A stretch of DNA of 17,491 nt from contig UQZC01000007.1 of assembly GCA_900545505.1 (NCBI GenBank), positions 1 through 17,491 on the forward strand, given 5' to 3'. Origin of the DNA: an uncultured Collinsella sp. GTDB lineage: Bacteria > Actinomycetota > Coriobacteriia > Coriobacteriales > Coriobacteriaceae. Numbering within the stretch: the stretch's first letter is position 1; every line of letters begins with the position of its first letter. The position numbers were made by a program, and so were the translations under genes. This document shows, in pieces, positions 7,084 through 15,622 of this stretch. The notes under the pieces were generated by a model, which did not search any database, was not told where the DNA came from, and saw only the letters and a program-made list of their open reading frames with translations.

Positions 7084-8483
7084 TTAACGGTCGTTTCGTT
7101 GCCGATATGAAGTCGCCCCGCACCCCCGATAACGAGGAGCCGGCTGCCGAGCGCGCCTGCGACTTCCGCCCCGTCGACAAGGGCTTCACCGAGGAGATGG
7201 CGCTGGCCGAGGCTGAGCGCTGCCTCAACTGCAAGAAGCCGTTCTGTGTTGAGGGCTGCCCTGTCAACATCAACATTCCCCGCTTTATCGAGCAGATCCG
7301 CGCGAAGGACTTCGGCGGCGCTCTCGATACCATCCGCGAGGACTCCATGCTTCCCGCCATCTGCGGCCGCGTCTGCCCGCAGGAGAACCAGTGCGAGGGC
7401 AAGTGCATCCGTGGTAAGAAGTCCGAGCCCGTGGCCATCGGCCAGCTCGAGCGCTTCCTGGGTGACCGCCCCGAGCTCGCCTCCACGCCCAAGATGGCCC
7501 CCAAGAACGGCAAGAAGGTCGCCGTCGTTGGCTCCGGCCCGTCCGGCATCACCTGCGCCGGCGAGCTCGCCCGCAACGGCTTTGACGTCACCGTCTTTGA
7601 GGCCTTCTTCACCGGCGGCGGCGTGCTGGTCTACGGCATCCCCGAGTTCCGTCTGCCCAAGGCAGTCGTCAAGCGCGAGATTGACGGCCTGGAGGACATG
7701 GGCGTCAAGTTTGAGTACAACTCCGTCGTGGGCAACATGGCCACGGCCGAGGAGCTGTTCGAGCAGGGCTTCGACGCCATCTACGTGGCGACCGGCGCTG
7801 GCCTGCCCAAGTTCCTCAACGTCCCCGGCGAGAACCTGCCCAACGTCTTCTTCGCGAACGAGTACCTCACCCGCGTGAACCTGATGAAGGCCAACAAGTT
7901 CCCCGAGTACGACACCCCCACCAAGCACGGCAAGAACGTCGTCGTCTTTGGTGGCGGCAACGTGGCTATGGACGCCGTCCGTACCGCCAAGCGTCTGGGC
8001 GCCGAGCACGCCATCATCGCCTACCGTCGTACCGAGGACGAGATGCCCTGCCGTCGCGCCGAGCTGCACCACGCTAAGGCCGAGGGCGTCGAGGTTCTGC
8101 CGCTCGTCTCCCCGCTCGAGTTTGTCGCTGGCGAGGACGGCTCCGTGTGCGCCGTCAAGGTCCAGAAGATGGAGCTCGGAGAGCCCGACGAGTCCGGCCG
8201 TCGTCGCCCGGTGCCCATCGAGGGCGCCATCGAGGAGATTCCCTGCGACGTCGCAATCTCGGCTATCGGCACCAACGCCAACCCCCTCGCAAAGAAGATC
8301 GGCGGCAAGATGGAGCTCAACAAGTGGGGCTACATCGTCGCCGACGAGGAGACCGGCCAGACCACCGATCCCCGCATCTGGGCCGGCGGCGACATCGTCA
8401 CCGGTGCCGCTACGGTCATTCTGGCGATGGGCGCCGGCAAGAAGGCCGCCGCTTCCATCACCAAGAGCCTGCTGGGCGAGTAA
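7074..8483 (+). CDS. nfnB: NfnB-like / GltD-like large subunit, FAD and 4Fe-4S oxidoreductase
   Basis: The 469-residue protein is of the small-chain glutamate synthase type (GltD-like). Two cysteine clusters, CLNCKKPFCVEGCP (50-63) and CGRVCPQENQCEGKC (97-111), bind 4Fe-4S centres. GSGPSG (153-158) and FGGGNVAMDAVRTAKRL (about 294-310) mark the FAD and NADP(H) Rossmann folds. The C-terminus carries the FAD motif IWAGGDIVTGAATVILAMGAG. Genomically fused by overlap to nfnA with no gltB in view, it is best read as the large subunit of NfnAB. That complex uses NADH and reduced ferredoxin to make NADPH, or runs in reverse, in anaerobes. A stand-alone NADPH-dependent glutamate synthase small chain is the usual alternative label. 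The start overlaps the end of nfnA. A terminator follows. Confidence 0.85.
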   Translation: MPLVNGRFVADMKSPRTPDNEEPAAERACDFRPVDKGFTEEMALAEAERCLNCKKPFCVEGCPVNINIPRFIEQIRAKDFGGALDTIREDSMLPAICGRVCPQENQCEGKCIRGKKSEPVAIGQLERFLGDRPELASTPKMAPKNGKKVAVVGSGPSGITCAGELARNGFDVTVFEAFFTGGGVLVYGIPEFRLPKAVVKREIDGLEDMGVKFEYNSVVGNMATAEELFEQGFDAIYVATGAGLPKFLNVPGENLPNVFFANEYLTRVNLMKANKFPEYDTPTKHGKNVVVFGGGNVAMDAVRTAKRLGAEHAIIAYRRTEDEMPCRRAELHHAKAEGVEVLPLVSPLEFVAGEDGSVCAVKVQKMELGEPDESGRRRPVPIEGAIEEIPCDVAISAIGTNANPLAKKIGGKMELNKWGYIVADEETGQTTDPRIWAGGDIVTGAATVILAMGAGKKAAASITKSLLGE

Positions 8484-8511
8484 TCACCTACAGTGCTAGC
8501 CATCAAACGGC

Positions 8512-8549
8512 AAAGTCCCCGTCGAGCACACGCCCGGCGGGGACTTTTT
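8512..8549. terminator. Bidirectional terminator between nfnB and the surface protein gene
   Basis: AAAGTCCCC (8512-8520) pairs with GGGGACTTT (8539-8547), followed by Ts to 8549 on the plus strand. nfnB and the minus-strand surface gene converge here, and the stem carries A/T ends on both sides, so it may stop both, more strongly on the plus strand. Confidence 0.8.
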
Positions 8550-8563
8550 CTATACCGGCCGCC

Positions 8564-8604
8564 CAAACCACCACAAAGGTGCCTGTCCCCTTTGCGGTGG
8601 TTTG
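8564..8604 (-). repeat. GC-rich hairpin, copy 1 (partner of 15564-15600)
   Basis: Arms 8564-8579 (CAAACCACCACAAAGG) and 8589-8604 are inverted copies with one mismatch and a nine-base loop. The mismatch would be A-C in plus-strand RNA but a tolerated G-U in minus-strand RNA. A near-identical hairpin sits at the same place beside the second repeat array. It lacks a T-tract on either strand. Confidence 0.7.
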
Positions 8605-8624
8605 AGGCTTGGTCGGTCGTTTTG

Positions 8625-8840
8625 TCTCAATCTGTAACACCTGGAGCCCGTTGAGCCTTGTAGTTGTTACAGATCGAGATATCGCTCCAACCGCCTCCGC
8701 TTTGTCTCAATCTGTAACAGTTAGAGGCCAAATTCCTCGCTATGTGTTACAGATCGAGACGTTAGGTTGGCGGCTGAACAGTTCATCTCAATCTGTAACA
8801 CCTGGAACCCAAATATCTGGCTTGATGTTACAGATTGAGA
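8625..8840 (-). repeat. Array A: three REPIN-like units of alternating inverted repeats
   Basis: Six 15-base arms alternate in orientation, TCTCAATCTGTAACA then TGTTACAGATYGAGA, starting at 8625, 8665, 8705, 8745, 8786 and 8826. Steps are therefore 40, 40, 40, 41 and 40 bases, with gaps of 25 or 26. Each left-right pair makes a 55-base unit that could fold as a 15-bp stem with a 25-base loop. In the first two units the right arm has CGA instead of TGA, which gives A-C on the plus strand but G-U on the minus strand. Minus is the strand that the upstream surface gene is read on. The array begins 37 bases after the surface gene stop. It resembles REP doublets (REPINs), not CRISPR. Confidence 0.85.
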
Positions 8841-8877
8841 TTTTGCTAAAGCCGAGGATGGGCGCTGTCGCCAAAAC

Positions 8878-11800
8878 TTAGCGCTTGCGGCGCTTGGTCG
8901 CAGCGATGCCGGCCGCGGCAACGGTTGCGCCGGCGATGCTCAGAGCAGCGACCGTCATCGCGGCGGAGTCACCCGTGCTGGCGAGCTCCATGCCACCGGA
9001 CTTCTTGCCGTTCTTGCCCTTACCCTTGGACTTGTTCGTCGTCACCGTGGTCGTCGTCGAAGTCGAACCGCCCGCAGGGACCCCGGCGCCACCAGAGCCA
9101 TCCGTACCGCCACCCTGCTCGCCGCCGTCAGGCGTCGGCTCGGGCTCTGGCTTCAGACTGGGATCGGGCGTCGGATCAGGCGCCGCCTCATCGGTCACCG
9201 TAATCGTAATGTTCAGACGCTCGGAATACTCGCTGTACGACATGCCAGGGCGCTGTGCCGCAATGCGCACATACATGTTGCTATCGAGCGCAATAGGCTC
9301 GGTGTACTTTACGCGGCCTTCGTCACGGCAGGGGCAGGTGTCGTTGGTGGTGTACCAAATCGTCGTGCCATCCTCGGCAGAAAGCTCCAGCTTCGTGCCC
9401 TTGGGAACCGTAATGTAATTCTCCTTGGGCGACCATGCACCAAACGTCGTCGCACCAATCGTCGCCACCGGTCGCGCCGGTCGCACTGCCTCGGCAGACA
9501 CGCGAACATCGACCTGCTTGGACAGCGCCGTGCCGTCCACCGCCGCCGTCAACGTCGTCAAACCGGGCAGAGCACCATGCAGCACAAACGTCGCCGCGCC
9601 ATCCTCGCCCGTCACGGCCTGGGTGGCATCGACAGAGCAGATAGCCGAGGACTCCAGCCCAACACTAACCCTTGCGCCCGCAAACGGCTTGCCCGCCTTA
9701 TCGGTCACGTGCGCCACCAGCTCAAAGTCACTGCCCTCAAGCATGGTCACGGCCTGCTCCACGTTGAGCTTGAGCTTGTCGGCACGAACGCCCACGACAA
9801 GCTCGCCACTTGCCCAGCGCGCCATGGCCGCGCCGGCGTAGTTGCGAGCACCGTCGAGCTCAAACGCCACCGTCGAGCCCGCCTCACGCGCATCGGCATA
9901 GCGAATACGCAGCACGCGCGACAGCGGCTTGCCATTGGGATCGTCCTGTTTGTCGAGCCACGTATACGTCACGTCGCCCAAGCCCTGCGCGCACAATGCG
10001 ACCAGGGCATCGTCGCTCGCATCCATATACTGCGCAAACTCAACCTCGACGCAATCGGTGTAGGCATGGGCCGAAGCCACCTCGGGCGCCGCCGTCGACA
10101 CCAAGCCAATGTTCACCTCAGTCTGAATCGGCGGCACGCGCAGCCAAGCCGAACGCGCCTCCTCATACCCGTCCTTGGTCACGCGCACCTGATACCAGCC
10201 GGTCGGCGTATTCCAGTTGTACGCACCGTCCGCACCCGTTGCAAGCGGATTGTCCTGCTCATACTCCTCGGCATCCCAACGCACTGCATTGGTACCGGCC
10301 GCATCGTCGGCGCTCCACAGCTCAACCGTCGCGCCTTCAACCGTATTGGACAGCAGACCCTCGTACACCACGCCCGCAGGGTCGGGTGCAGCCCTGGCGG
10401 CCACATTGCGATAACGCGCCTCAAAAATCGACTGCATCTTCTCGTCCGAGATCAAGCCGTCCTTGTTGGCCTTGTAGACCTCGGCATCGGTCAGCTCGCC
10501 CCAGTTGACCGTAATACGATTCTGGCACGCGCGCTCCACCTGCTCGCAGGCAACATCATAGGCGCATTCGGCATTGGTCAGCTTAATCGCGCGCTCCGAA
10601 CCTACGCTGGTCGAAGCCGCGTCATAGGCAGCGCCCACCACGGTACCCGCCGAACCGGCCGTCAGCACGCCGGCGATTGTCATAATGGAGCCCACTGCCA
10701 CATCGGTGCTGTCGTGGCAGAGCTGGCGATACAGCAGATCCTCAAACGCACGCGCCTTCTCCATGACGTCACGCAGCGCGTAAATGCACTTCCAGTCGTC
10801 CTCGGTCTTCTCGGGCTTGGCAAGCAAGCGCGTGTGCTGAAGCTCATAGCCCTCGCGCTCGCCCTTCACCTTCTGCATACGGACGTTCACGTTCTCCCAG
10901 TTCTTGCTGGCATCGTTCACGCCGTAAATGCCGGTAAAGATGCCGATGCCCTGGGTCGCCGCGGGAAACGCCTGGCCGGCCGCCTTCCACGCATCGGTCT
11001 TAAAGACCTGTCCGAACATCTCGCATTCAATCTTATAGCTCTTGAGCGAACGGATCGTGCGGATGAGCTTCATATGGGCGCTCACGTCGCCGTTGCGCTT
11101 CCAGGCCATGAGCCATCCGCGCACCTTGGAGTTGTTGAGGCTATGGACCACATTCCAGTTGTCGTACAGGTTGTCCAGAATGTCGCACTGCATGGCGATC
11201 GAGTTAAACAGAAGCGCCTGGTTCTTGTTGTTATTGGAGTTCTCGATAAATTCCGACTCTATATAGGCCGTCTGCTCGCCATCGGGCGCGGCGACCTTAA
11301 AGCCCTTAACGGTATCGTCGTCAGCCGCCTTGTAGCTCAGCGAGCTGCCGAGCGCCTGGCCCAAATCGTTAAACCCACTCGTCGACTGGCCGTTGTACTC
11401 GCTGGCCTTAATGCCCGCACACTTGTTGAGTGCCGCAGCGGTTGCGTCATTCCAGCTTCCGTATTGGTTGAGCTGGCCGATACCCATCGACTGGCCCACC
11501 AGATCCTCGGCCTGCTGGGCAATAAACTCCGCTCGCGATGCATGGTCGACGAGCTCCTTGATGGCGGCCGCATCCGCAGCGTTCGCGCCCTGGGCCGCCG
11601 CGAGTTCCTGATACCAATCCTCGCTGGTGCCGTAAGCATCCTCAAAGATCATCTTGTCCACATTGACGCCATAGCTGTCGCCCTGCTGGGTCAGCAGCGC
11701 CGCCGACCCGCCGACCGCGGCCTTGAGCTCGGCCGCAAACTGCGCGGCCTCGTCGTTGCCAGCATCATCACCCTCGCCGTCGCTGGCGGCAGGGGCGCGA

Positions 11801-14800
11801 CGAGCCTTACGGACAGCTCCACCTTGGGCTTCGTCCTCTTTGCCGTCCTTGTCCTCCTCGGCAAACGCATCGGCGACCATCTGGTCAATCGCGTCGTTAA
11901 AGGCCTCGTCGACATCATTAAACGAGTTATCCATCATATACTCGTGCCACTGCTGCACGGCATTCGAGAACTCCTGCTGGCGCTCCTCGGCCGCGGCGGA
12001 ATGCTTTTTGGCCGAAGCGTTGGCGTCAAAACTCAGCATGGTCATAAGCTGAGCATTGGAGATGCGGTAGGTCTGCGGCATAAAGATTTGCTCAAAGTTG
12101 CCGCAGTTCACATAGGTCGAGTCATTCGCCTTGTTAAACTCGTCGAGCAGCTTAAGGTAGCCCTCGTCCACATACTCCGCCACATAGCGAACACGGGTGC
12201 CCTCGCGCGACTTTTGAGTCAGAGGAATCGTCACCGTCTTGCCATCCACGCAGTCCACGTACAGGTCGAGCGTGTCGGCGGCCTCTTCGTTTCCCACCTC
12301 GAGCGTGATATCAAAGGTCCAGTAGGCGTTCTTCTTTTGCGGCAGATGATGGAAGGTCCACAGACTCTTGCCGGTGTCCTTGCCGTCCTTGACCAGGTTT
12401 TGCGTACCGCCACGATACGTCACATCAAAGTTCCAGACCGAAGCGCCCGGAACATAGCGCACATAATTGCGAGCCGTTACCTCGGCAGCAGCAGCGGCAA
12501 CATCGGTCGAGCCCACGCGCGCCTCGAGCGTCACGCGCTCGGCGGCAAGCGTATCCTGCGGCAGGTCGTATTCAATCTTGGCACGGCCGAGTTTATTGGT
12601 CTTACCGGTGTACTTTGCAGCCGACGAGCCCGTCCCCACGGTGAGCTGCACGCTCTTGCCCGGTGCCGCATAAACGTAGGCCACATTGCCCAGTAGGCTG
12701 TGAACGTCGGTGTTGTCGACCTCGATGCGCGATCCGCTAACCTCGAGTGTGGTGCTTCCCAGCGGCAATGTCACCTCGCCCAGCGTAATAAGCGGCGAGA
12801 CGGCATAGATGCCCGCGGCCTTAGGCTTAAAGCGCACAAACACATCGGCGCCCATGCCCTTCTTCATATCGAGAACGAGGTTGTCGCCCTCCCAAGTTGT
12901 GCCAGCCCACACGGCATCGGAGCTGGCGCCGGCTTCGCGAGCGCCTGCGGACACATCCTCGACGGCATCCTTGGCCAGCGGAATCTCAATCTTGGCAGCC
13001 TGGCTGTCCTTGAGCTCGTAATGAATGCGCAGCTCGGTCTCCGCGCCAACGACCGCGGACGAATCAGCGATAACCGAGCCCGCCGTCAGCCCGCGCTCGG
13101 CACGATACGTCTCCACGTCAAACGTGGGGACGTCGAGCGTCACGTCGAGCTGTTTGCCGTCCTCGATCTTCACCTGCTTTTGCGCGATATGCTTACCCAC
13201 GGTCAGCCCTAGGCGGCTAAACGTGGAATAGCTCGTCGCTTGGATGTCGTAGCTCGTCTTGTTAAAGGCGACGATGGTGTACGAACCGGCCTTAAGGCGC
13301 GGCGTCTCGGCCTTCATGATAGGCGTGGTGCCATCGTCTTCGTAACCCATCAAATAGGTGACGCCGTCGGCGACCAGCTTGCCGTCGGACGTACGAAACA
13401 CCAGCACACGGTTGGCGCCCTGGTAGTCGCCCTTGGTCGTGACCGCCGCCGTGCCCCAGGGCTTCAAGTCGATATCGACCTTGCCGGCCGAAGGCTTCAC
13501 CGTCGCCGTCGCCCCACCCAACTTGAGGCTATCTTTGGGCTCGAGCGTTATCTCCAGATCCTGGTCCGCGTCGGCAATGGCCTGCGACACCACGAGCGCT
13601 GTGCCCTGGATACGGAAGTCGTTTTCCTTGTCACCCTTGGCAGGCTTAAGCGTCTTGCCGCCGCTCTTCACCGTCAGATCGATGTTATCGAGACTATCGA
13701 GCTCAATGCGTTCGGTCTTATCCTGGCCTGCGACCGGTTCGAGATAGGCCACATTAAGTTCAATCGCGCGCGAAGCCGGAATCTTGGTAAAGTCCTCAGC
13801 CTTAATCTCTCCGATATTCCATGTGCCCGTCATCTGGTCGCCCGGGCGCGCCAGCACCATGTCATAGTAACCGCTGAGCGAAATGCGCAGCGTTGCTGCT
13901 GTCTTGGAGAGAGCGTCCGCTGTAAAGCTGCCGTCATCGCCAACCGCCAGCGGCGTGGACTGCCCCGCCTGCACGAGTGTAGCCGTCGCGCTCTGGGGAA
14001 GTTTGCCCGTCACCTGGGCCGCCTCGCCCATCCACTCAAACGTGTAGGCAGGCTTCGAGGAATCGACGGAGTCCTTGCGATCGGCCACGGCATCGGCAAG
14101 CTTTTTGACCATCGAGGGGTTGCCAGCCGAATCGGTCGCATAGGCATAGATGGTCTGGCCTTCACTGAAGGGAATCGCATACGTTACGCCATCGATTGTC
14201 ACGCGCTCATTATAGTCGCCCGGATAGCCCGCCTCACCAAACTGAAGATCGGGGTTCATCACGCGCAGGGCAACGGCATTATGGTTCGTCTCGTTTCCGT
14301 ATCTCGTGTTCTCAAAAGCTCCCCACTCTATCATTTCCACGCTTTTGGGTAGCACAATCTCTTTGCCGGCAATCGCAGGATCAAGAGAGGCGAACGCGAG
14401 CGCCCCGATAGATTTGACACCATCGCCAATCGTCACCGACGACACATGCGAGCACCCGTCAAAGGCATAGCGCTCAATCCGCTCCACCGTGCCCGGCACG
14501 TTGATCTGCGTAAAGGTGAGTACCGTTGTGTCCGAGACATAGAACTGCGGTACGCCGCAATTGGCGAAGGCGCGATAGTCGATAGTCTTAATCGAAGGCG
14601 GCAGCGTTGCCACCACATTGTCGTCAAGTTGTTCGCAGCCCTCAAAGGCCTGCTCGGGAATCGTGGTAAAGGCCGCGTTGTTGGGCCAGGTCACCGTGTG
14701 AAGTGTCTTGCTTCCGGTAAACGCATTCCAGCCCAGTTCCTCAACCGAATCGGGCAGTGCGATTTCCTTGATGCTGCTGCCGCCCAAACCGCCCACAGAG

Positions 14801-15459
14801 CGGATATGCGAATCGGGGGCAAACGTAATTGATGTGAGCGCAACGTTTCCCATGCCCTTAAGACTCACGACATTTTTGCCGTCGATGGTCGAGGGCACCT
14901 CCAACGTGGTAATGCCCGCGTCGCCATACTCGATAGAAATTTCGTTGGTGAGGTTATCGATCGAGAAGTAGTACTGCGCGGGGGTCTGCTCGCCGGCCAC
15001 GTAGCCATCGTCGTATTCACCCTTTACGCCCGTAGTGCCCTTCGAGGTTGCCCAGAGTCCAAGTTCCTCGTTCCAGGTTGCCTCGGCACCGGAAGCCTCC
15101 TCTTGCTTCTGCTGCTCGGCGAGTTCCTTGCCCTCGACAAGATCAGTGGCGAGCGTACCCGCAGGTGTGCTCTCGGTCTGCCCGACGCCCGTTAGGCCCG
15201 CCGCCGATGCAATCTCGGAGGGCGGGGGCGTAGGGGTATCACCGCTATCGAGCACTGTGGGGTCGGCGGCGCCGGCATCGGGCGCGGGGTCGGCGGCGTC
15301 GGCATCGGCTGCTTGGTCGTTATCCGTCTGCACAAAAGTGCCGTCGGTGGTGAGGGTCTCGGCAAACGCGCCCGCGGGCAACGAACCCGTCACCATGGTG
15401 AGGGTCACCGCGGCAACGGTCAGGCGGCGGCAAAGCGCTCGAACAGTAGTCCACCTCAT
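8878..15459 (-). CDS. Giant cell-wall-anchored BspA-like surface protein with LASTG sorting signal
   Basis: The product is 2193 residues when started at ATG 15459, which has AGGAAAGG seven bases upstream. An in-frame TTG at 15483 lies before that site and is rejected. Residues 1-33 are a signal peptide (RRLTVAAVTLTMVTGSLPAGAFA). A low-complexity acidic/Pro-rich stretch (to ~85) follows. About 160-410 are BspA-type leucine-rich repeats (SIKEIALPDSVEELGWNAF, ERIERYAFDGCSHVSSVTIGDGVKSIGALAF). Then come beta-rich Ig-like segments (to ~1090) and a long helical domain (~1100-1690) with KARRAP and a glycine/alanine hydrophobic stretch near 1590-1615. A DPAGVVYE...WDAEEYEQDNPL...GWYQVRV...WLRVPPIQ domain (~1692-1790) follows, then a Big_1-like domain (~1900-1990) and a chitobiase-C-terminal-like domain (~2008-2087). 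A Pro/Thr/Gly stalk, LASTG (2159-2163), a hydrophobic helix and KRRKR end it. Likely adhesion or host interaction, unproven. Confidence 0.85.
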   Translation of the reverse strand: MRWTTVRALCRRLTVAAVTLTMVTGSLPAGAFAETLTTDGTFVQTDNDQAADADAADPAPDAGAADPTVLDSGDTPTPPPSEIASAAGLTGVGQTESTPAGTLATDLVEGKELAEQQKQEEASGAEATWNEELGLWATSKGTTGVKGEYDDGYVAGEQTPAQYYFSIDNLTNEISIEYGDAGITTLEVPSTIDGKNVVSLKGMGNVALTSITFAPDSHIRSVGGLGGSSIKEIALPDSVEELGWNAFTGSKTLHTVTWPNNAAFTTIPEQAFEGCEQLDDNVVATLPPSIKTIDYRAFANCGVPQFYVSDTTVLTFTQINVPGTVERIERYAFDGCSHVSSVTIGDGVKSIGALAFASLDPAIAGKEIVLPKSVEMIEWGAFENTRYGNETNHNAVALRVMNPDLQFGEAGYPGDYNERVTIDGVTYAIPFSEGQTIYAYATDSAGNPSMVKKLADAVADRKDSVDSSKPAYTFEWMGEAAQVTGKLPQSATATLVQAGQSTPLAVGDDGSFTADALSKTAATLRISLSGYYDMVLARPGDQMTGTWNIGEIKAEDFTKIPASRAIELNVAYLEPVAGQDKTERIELDSLDNIDLTVKSGGKTLKPAKGDKENDFRIQGTALVVSQAIADADQDLEITLEPKDSLKLGGATATVKPSAGKVDIDLKPWGTAAVTTKGDYQGANRVLVFRTSDGKLVADGVTYLMGYEDDGTTPIMKAETPRLKAGSYTIVAFNKTSYDIQATSYSTFSRLGLTVGKHIAQKQVKIEDGKQLDVTLDVPTFDVETYRAERGLTAGSVIADSSAVVGAETELRIHYELKDSQAAKIEIPLAKDAVEDVSAGAREAGASSDAVWAGTTWEGDNLVLDMKKGMGADVFVRFKPKAAGIYAVSPLITLGEVTLPLGSTTLEVSGSRIEVDNTDVHSLLGNVAYVYAAPGKSVQLTVGTGSSAAKYTGKTNKLGRAKIEYDLPQDTLAAERVTLEARVGSTDVAAAAAEVTARNYVRYVPGASVWNFDVTYRGGTQNLVKDGKDTGKSLWTFHHLPQKKNAYWTFDITLEVGNEEAADTLDLYVDCVDGKTVTIPLTQKSREGTRVRYVAEYVDEGYLKLLDEFNKANDSTYVNCGNFEQIFMPQTYRISNAQLMTMLSFDANASAKKHSAAAEERQQEFSNAVQQWHEYMMDNSFNDVDEAFNDAIDQMVADAFAEEDKDGKEDEAQGGAVRKARRAPAASDGEGDDAGNDEAAQFAAELKAAVGGSAALLTQQGDSYGVNVDKMIFEDAYGTSEDWYQELAAAQGANAADAAAIKELVDHASRAEFIAQQAEDLVGQSMGIGQLNQYGSWNDATAAALNKCAGIKASEYNGQSTSGFNDLGQALGSSLSYKAADDDTVKGFKVAAPDGEQTAYIESEFIENSNNNKNQALLFNSIAMQCDILDNLYDNWNVVHSLNNSKVRGWLMAWKRNGDVSAHMKLIRTIRSLKSYKIECEMFGQVFKTDAWKAAGQAFPAATQGIGIFTGIYGVNDASKNWENVNVRMQKVKGEREGYELQHTRLLAKPEKTEDDWKCIYALRDVMEKARAFEDLLYRQLCHDSTDVAVGSIMTIAGVLTAGSAGTVVGAAYDAASTSVGSERAIKLTNAECAYDVACEQVERACQNRITVNWGELTDAEVYKANKDGLISDEKMQSIFEARYRNVAARAAPDPAGVVYEGLLSNTVEGATVELWSADDAAGTNAVRWDAEEYEQDNPLATGADGAYNWNTPTGWYQVRVTKDGYEEARSAWLRVPPIQTEVNIGLVSTAAPEVASAHAYTDCVEVEFAQYMDASDDALVALCAQGLGDVTYTWLDKQDDPNGKPLSRVLRIRYADAREAGSTVAFELDGARNYAGAAMARWASGELVVGVRADKLKLNVEQAVTMLEGSDFELVAHVTDKAGKPFAGARVSVGLESSAICSVDATQAVTGEDGAATFVLHGALPGLTTLTAAVDGTALSKQVDVRVSAEAVRPARPVATIGATTFGAWSPKENYITVPKGTKLELSAEDGTTIWYTTNDTCPCRDEGRVKYTEPIALDSNMYVRIAAQRPGMSYSEYSERLNITITVTDEAAPDPTPDPSLKPEPEPTPDGGEQGGGTDGSGGAGVPAGGSTSTTTTVTTNKSKGKGKNGKKSGGMELASTGDSAAMTVAALSIAGATVAAAGIAATKRRKR

Positions 15460-15519
15460 GGTCGTTCCTTTCCTGCAAACCAAAAGTCATCCAGCGTAAT
15501 CGTTGTCCAAAAACAAAGC

Positions 15520-15553
15520 GAACGGTAGGTTCATATATACGAACCTACCGTTC
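15520..15553. promoter_or_regulatory. 34-bp palindrome upstream of the giant surface gene
   Basis: GAACGGTAGGTTC (15520-15532) and GAACCTACCGTTC (15541-15553) are perfect 13-bp inverted copies around an AT-only core containing TATATA. Each arm is itself a near-dyad, GAAC-N5-GTTC. The site ends 60 bases before the start at 15459. The TATATAT core could serve as a -10 on the minus strand. It would suit an operator for a dimeric or tetrameric repressor. With no T-tract, a terminator for the gene upstream is less likely. Confidence 0.5.
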
Positions 15554-15563
15554 TACCTGCGCA

Positions 15564-15600
15564 AACCGCCACAAAGGGAATAGGTACCTTTGTGGCGGTT
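15564..15600 (-). repeat. GC-rich hairpin, copy 2
   Basis: AACCGCCACAAAGG (15564-15577) pairs perfectly with CCTTTGTGGCGGTT (15587-15600) around a nine-base loop. It matches the 8564-8604 hairpin in arm sequence and loop length. It lies 22 bases from array B, just as copy 1 lies 20 bases from array A. Confidence 0.75.
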
Positions 15601-15622
15601 CTGAACTTGGCCAGCCAGTTTG

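Noticed and set aside
8625..8840. CRISPR array
   Set aside because: Repeats are only 15 bases, alternate in direction, and the gaps are partly identical between two loci. No cas genes are in view.
9577..12696. A 1039-codon plus-strand open frame opposite the giant surface gene
   Set aside because: Its product is rich in Arg, His and Leu with no domain, and it mirrors a minus-strand frame that has a signal peptide, repeats and anchor. It is a high-GC antisense shadow.
15460..15483. TTG 15483 as start of the giant surface protein
   Set aside because: The ribosome binding site AGGAAAGG lies inside this extension and is well spaced for ATG 15459, after which a normal signal peptide begins.
15520..15553. 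LexA (SOS) box
   Set aside because: The spacing is GAAC-N5-GTTC, not the N4 of the Gram-positive SOS box, and the central dyad has the opposite order (GTTC...GAAC).
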